The notes under the pieces were generated by a model. It did not search any database. It was not told the origin of the DNA and worked only from the letters and a program-made list of their open reading frames with translations. A DNA stretch of 6,500 nt from an uncultured Lachnospiraceae bacterium (GTDB lineage Bacteria; Bacillota; Clostridia; Lachnospirales; Lachnospiraceae), in NCBI GenBank assembly GCA_902772565.1, contig CACYBJ010000068.1, positions 1 to 6,500 on the forward strand, written 5' to 3'. Below, piece after piece: positions 5,685-6,500 of the stretch; positions within the stretch are counted from its first letter, which is position 1; the number at the start of each line of letters is the position of its first letter. A program made the translations under genes and the position numbers.

Positions 5685-6410
5685 ATGACAGGAAATACGG
5701 AAGTCAGTTTTGAAGGCTCCATGACCGAAAGGTTCCTTTGTTTTAAAGCGGAAAGCGCGGAAGATGATTTCCGGGTGAAGATGCTTGAGAATAACAGAGT
5801 GATTGGATATCTGCCTCTTACAACCTACGAGACGCTTGAGAACAGAACGGTTTACCGTTACGAGATTACCGACATGATCTCCCTTTCGGATTATCTTATC
5901 GACCATGAGGTTACGGCGGAGTTTCTGGCGGAAATCCTTGGCAGTCTGGAAAAGATTTTTCTTCGGGGACGGGGGTTTATGCTTGAGGAGGATAATTATG
6001 TCCTTCAGTTGAATTATATGTTTTTGGATACAAACGGAGATTTGCAGATATGCTATCTGCCCACCTATGAAAGCGACGTGAAACATCAGATTACATCTCT
6101 GATAGGGGATCTTTTAAAGATGGTGGATACGGAGGATAAGACCAACGTTTTTCTTATGTATCGGGCATATGCCAAGGCAGGGGAGGACAGCTGCACATTC
6201 AGATCCATAATCAATTGCTTAAGCCATGAGCAGCTTCCGGCGGAAAACGGAGCGGAAAACGAGTTTCTTCCCGTAAGCGCCGCTTCAAAGGAAGAGGCAG
6301 CCCCTCCCCGTAAGAAAAAACTAATGGGCAGAAAAGCCAGGGAGGCTCTGGAGTATATCGCAGTAATTACTGCCTTCACTCTTGTGGTTTTGTTTTTCAT
6401 TTTCAAATAA
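5685..6410 (+). CDS. DUF6382 protein with C-terminal membrane anchor, no FHA domain
   Basis: DUF6382 proteins are often the last gene of Clostridial tad loci and commonly carry a C-terminal FHA (phosphothreonine-binding) domain. The role is unproven; a cytosolic signalling link to the pilus is inferred. The protein has 241 residues. The DUF6382 region spans about 10-180, with LPLTTYETLENRTVYRYEIT (43-62), a helical SLSDYLIDHEVTAEFLAEIL stretch (66-85), and LEEDNYVLQLNYMFLDTNGD (100-119) followed by ICYLPTYE. Residues 185-215 are a polar, Ala/Glu/Pro and then Lys/Arg-rich linker. Residues about 223-240 form a single hydrophobic helix with just one Lys after it, so the protein is probably tail-anchored with its domain in the cytosol. 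No Sec signal is visible. Translation starts at ATG 5685 with GGAGGT (5675-5680), immediately after the stop of the preceding gene. No frameshift is needed to reach the TAA at 6408-6410. Confidence 0.8.
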   Translation: MTGNTEVSFEGSMTERFLCFKAESAEDDFRVKMLENNRVIGYLPLTTYETLENRTVYRYEITDMISLSDYLIDHEVTAEFLAEILGSLEKIFLRGRGFMLEEDNYVLQLNYMFLDTNGDLQICYLPTYESDVKHQITSLIGDLLKMVDTEDKTNVFLMYRAYAKAGEDSCTFRSIINCLSHEQLPAENGAENEFLPVSAASKEEAAPPRKKKLMGRKAREALEYIAVITAFTLVVLFFIFK

Positions 6411-6430
6411 ACAGTGGGCGAGATATTGTG

Positions 6431-6455
6431 AGTTAGCATATGCTTGCTAACTTTT
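6431..6455 (+). terminator. Possible weak terminator or operator-like palindrome at the operon end
   Basis: AGTTAGCA (6431-6438) and TGCTAACT (6445-6452) form a perfect 8-bp stem with a 6-base loop, and the right arm runs into TTTT (6452-6455) before GGG. Its location 20 bases after the last stop codon suits a transcription terminator. The stem is AT-rich and the T run is short, so termination would be weak. The dyad could equally be a regulator-binding site for the next gene. Bases 6456-6500 show no gene start that I can support. Confidence 0.4.
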
Positions 6456-6500
6456 GGGCATAGTGTTATTATTAGACGGTGATTTTGGTATGTGAACATC

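Noticed and set aside
5640..6086. 148-codon minus-strand open frame opposite the DUF6382 gene
   Set aside because: The + strand frame has a strong ribosome binding site, family-like sequence and a fitting place in the operon; the reverse frame has none of these.
6456..6500. Promoter for a following gene (TTATTAT near 6467)
   Set aside because: There is no convincing -35 partner at the right distance, and the downstream gene is outside the window.

Overview
The window is a contiguous, single-strand (+) stretch of a Gram-positive tad/flp (type IVb pilus) locus. The moderate GC content, strong AGGAGG-type ribosome binding sites, the particular protein set and the absence of any secretin suggest an anaerobic Clostridia, most likely Lachnospiraceae. 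The organism assignment rests on family resemblance, not on a marker gene.

Layout: the 3' end of an upstream membrane protein (3-89), then a 77-base spacer with two competing dyads, then seven complete genes: a TadC/T2SSF-type platform protein carrying an extra Ig-like extracellular domain (167-1609); a 72-residue Flp1-like major prepilin (1631-1849); a DUF5702 protein, probably a large minor-pilin-like component (1860-3467); a TadE-like pseudopilin with two C-terminal His/Cys-Cys-Cys metal-site-like repeats (3569-4507); a short A24 prepilin peptidase (4615-5052); a second, plain TadE-like pseudopilin (5105-5674); and a DUF6382 protein ending in a membrane anchor (5685-6410). The last 90 bases hold a small perfect hairpin with a short T run and no gene.

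Expected joint function: an ATPase and the TadB partner, presumably encoded upstream, drive a TadC-like platform. The peptidase cleaves prepilins after the Gly of their N-terminal G/xxxxE motifs. The Flp1-like protein forms the fibre, and the TadE-like and DUF5702 proteins decorate or prime it. The DUF6382 protein may connect the machine to intracellular signalling.

The most notable points are two accessory extracellular modules grafted on conserved tad parts: the Ig-like insertion in TadC, and the duplicated CxxC module on the first TadE. Also notable are a long imperfect hairpin (3486-3550), a tandem 26-base repeat pair (4517-4584) in the otherwise empty gaps of the operon, and a DUF6382 protein without the FHA domain that often follows it.
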